64,000 nucleotides of DNA from Lachnospiraceae bacterium (lineage in GTDB: Bacteria > Bacillota > Clostridia > Lachnospirales > Lachnospiraceae): positions 1-64,000 of the forward strand of contig JAILGL010000096.1 of the NCBI GenBank assembly GCA_024696825.1. The letters run 5' to 3'. Positions 62,753 through 64,000 of the stretch are shown in pieces. The first letter of the stretch is position 1, and each line of letters opens with the position of its first letter. Position numbers and translations under genes: made by a program. The notes beneath the pieces are model-generated. The model saw only the letters and a list, made by a program, of their open reading frames with translations. It had not been told where the DNA came from and made no database searches.

Positions 62753-64000
62753 TTAGTCTTCGTCGTCTAACTTTAACACACTCATAAATGCAGACTGTGG
62801 TATCTCAACGTTGCCAAACTGTCTCATTCTCTTCTTTCCTTCTTTTTGCTTTTCAAGAAGCTTTCTCTTTCTACTAATATCACCACCGTAGCACTTTGCA
62901 AGTACGTCCTTACGCACAGCCTTTACAGTTTCTCTGGCGATAATCTTGCTTCCGATGGCAGCCTGAATCGGAATCTCGAAAAGCTGTCTTGGAATCTCTT
63001 TCTTAAGCTTCTCACACATTTTTCTTCCACGCTCATAGGCTGTATCTGCGTGAACGATAAAGGAAAGAGCATCGATTTCTTCACGGTTTACTAAGATATC
63101 AAGCTTCACAAGCTTAGCTGCTGCATAGCCCTTCATCTCATAGTCAAGAGATGCATATCCTCTGGAACGGGATTTTAATGCATCGAAGAAATCATATATT
63201 ATCTCATTTAAAGGCAGGTCATACTTAAGAACCGCTCTGGTTTCCTCTAAGTATTCCATACCATTGTATACACCACGTCTCTCCTGGCAGAGCTTCATAA
63301 TAGAACCTAAGAACTCTGTAGTTACCATAATTTCAGCTGAAACTATAGGCTCCTCCATATGCTCTATCTCTGCAGGGTCAGGGAGGTTAGAAGGATTGGT
63401 TACCTCTATACACTCACCATTAGTTTTATAAACCTTATATATAACACTTGGAGCTGTTGTAACCAGATCCAGGTTGTATTCTCTCTCAAGTCTTTCCTGA
63501 ATAATTTCCAGATGAAGAAGTCCTAAGAAACCACATCTAAATCCAAATCCAAGAGCTATAGAGGTCTCAGCCTCATACTTAAGGGCAGCATCATTTAACT
63601 GAAGCTTTTCCAGTGCATCTCGAAGATCCTCATACTTGGCACCATCTGCAGGGTAAAGACCGCAGTAAACCATGGACTGAACCTCCTTATATCCAGGAAG
63701 TGCCTCACTACATGGATTCTCGCTCTTAGTTACAGTGTCACCTACCTTGGTTTCACTTACATTTTTAAGACTGGCTGTAATATAACCAACCATTCCTGCA
63801 CTAAGCTCATCAGTTGGAATAAATCTTCCTGCGCCAAATATTCCTACCTCAACTACATCTGCCTTGGCACCTGTAGCCATCATAAGAATCTCATCCTGTA
63901 CCTTAACTGAGCCGTCAAATATTCTGCAAAATATAATTACACCCTTATAGGCATCATATATGGAATCAAATATTAATGCCTTAAGAGGACTATTTACATC
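62753..64000 (-). CDS. lepA: Elongation factor 4, C-terminal part (truncated by window edge)
   Basis: Frame remains open to position 64000 ([38 protein letters not shown]...); LepA C-terminal [34 protein letters not shown]. Confidence 0.97.
   Translation of the reverse strand, partial: DVNSPLKALIFDSIYDAYKGVIIFCRIFDGSVKVQDEILMMATGAKADVVEVGIFGAGRFIPTDELSAGMVGYITASLKNVSETKVGDTVTKSENPCSEALPGYKEVQSMVYCGLYPADGAKYEDLRDALEKLQLNDAALKYEAETSIALGFGFRCGFLGLLHLEIIQERLEREYNLDLVTTAPSVIYKVYKTNGECIEVTNPSNLPDPAEIEHMEEPIVSAEIMVTTEFLGSIMKLCQERRGVYNGMEYLEETRAVLKYDLPLNEIIYDFFDALKSRSRGYASLDYEMKGYAAAKLVKLDILVNREEIDALSFIVHADTAYERGRKMCEKLKKEIPRQLFEIPIQAAIGSKIIARETVKAVRKDVLAKCYGGDISRKRKLLEKQKEGKKRMRQFGNVEIPQSAFMSVLKLDDED

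Overview
The window is a low-GC, Lachnospiraceae-like chromosomal segment. Nearly all genes lie on the minus strand. It runs from a topB fragment (right part truncated by the window start) to a lepA fragment (truncated by the window end). Housekeeping blocks: glyA; purD-purN-purM; sufCBDSU; dusB-coaX-DUF-birA-argF; SPFH/NfeD; galE; and the nusA/infB cluster rimP-nusA-ylxR-ylxQ-infB-rbfA-nrnA-truB-ribF; also prfC, purE and hemW. Accessory content: (i) a type IV pilus locus at about 17.9-28.4 kb (pilC, pilA, pilD, a PilM-PilN fusion, PilO-like, four minor-pilin-like proteins including an 820-aa PilX-like protein), followed by a separately terminated 1886-aa membrane-anchored extracellular protein; no pilB/pilT is visible. 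(ii) Two giant secreted BspA-like LRR proteins (944 and 1595 aa). (iii) A paired-sensor two-component system next to one LRR gene. (iv) Two tRNA genes (Ser-CGA, Leu-CAG). (v) Immediately downstream of tRNA-Leu, an approximately 440-bp array of nested hairpins, an exact 62-bp direct repeat and reiterated tRNA-3'-end-like sequences. The last item, plus structured intergenic RNA candidates inside the pilus operon, is the least explained part of the window. All calls come from reading sequence and translations; no database search was run.
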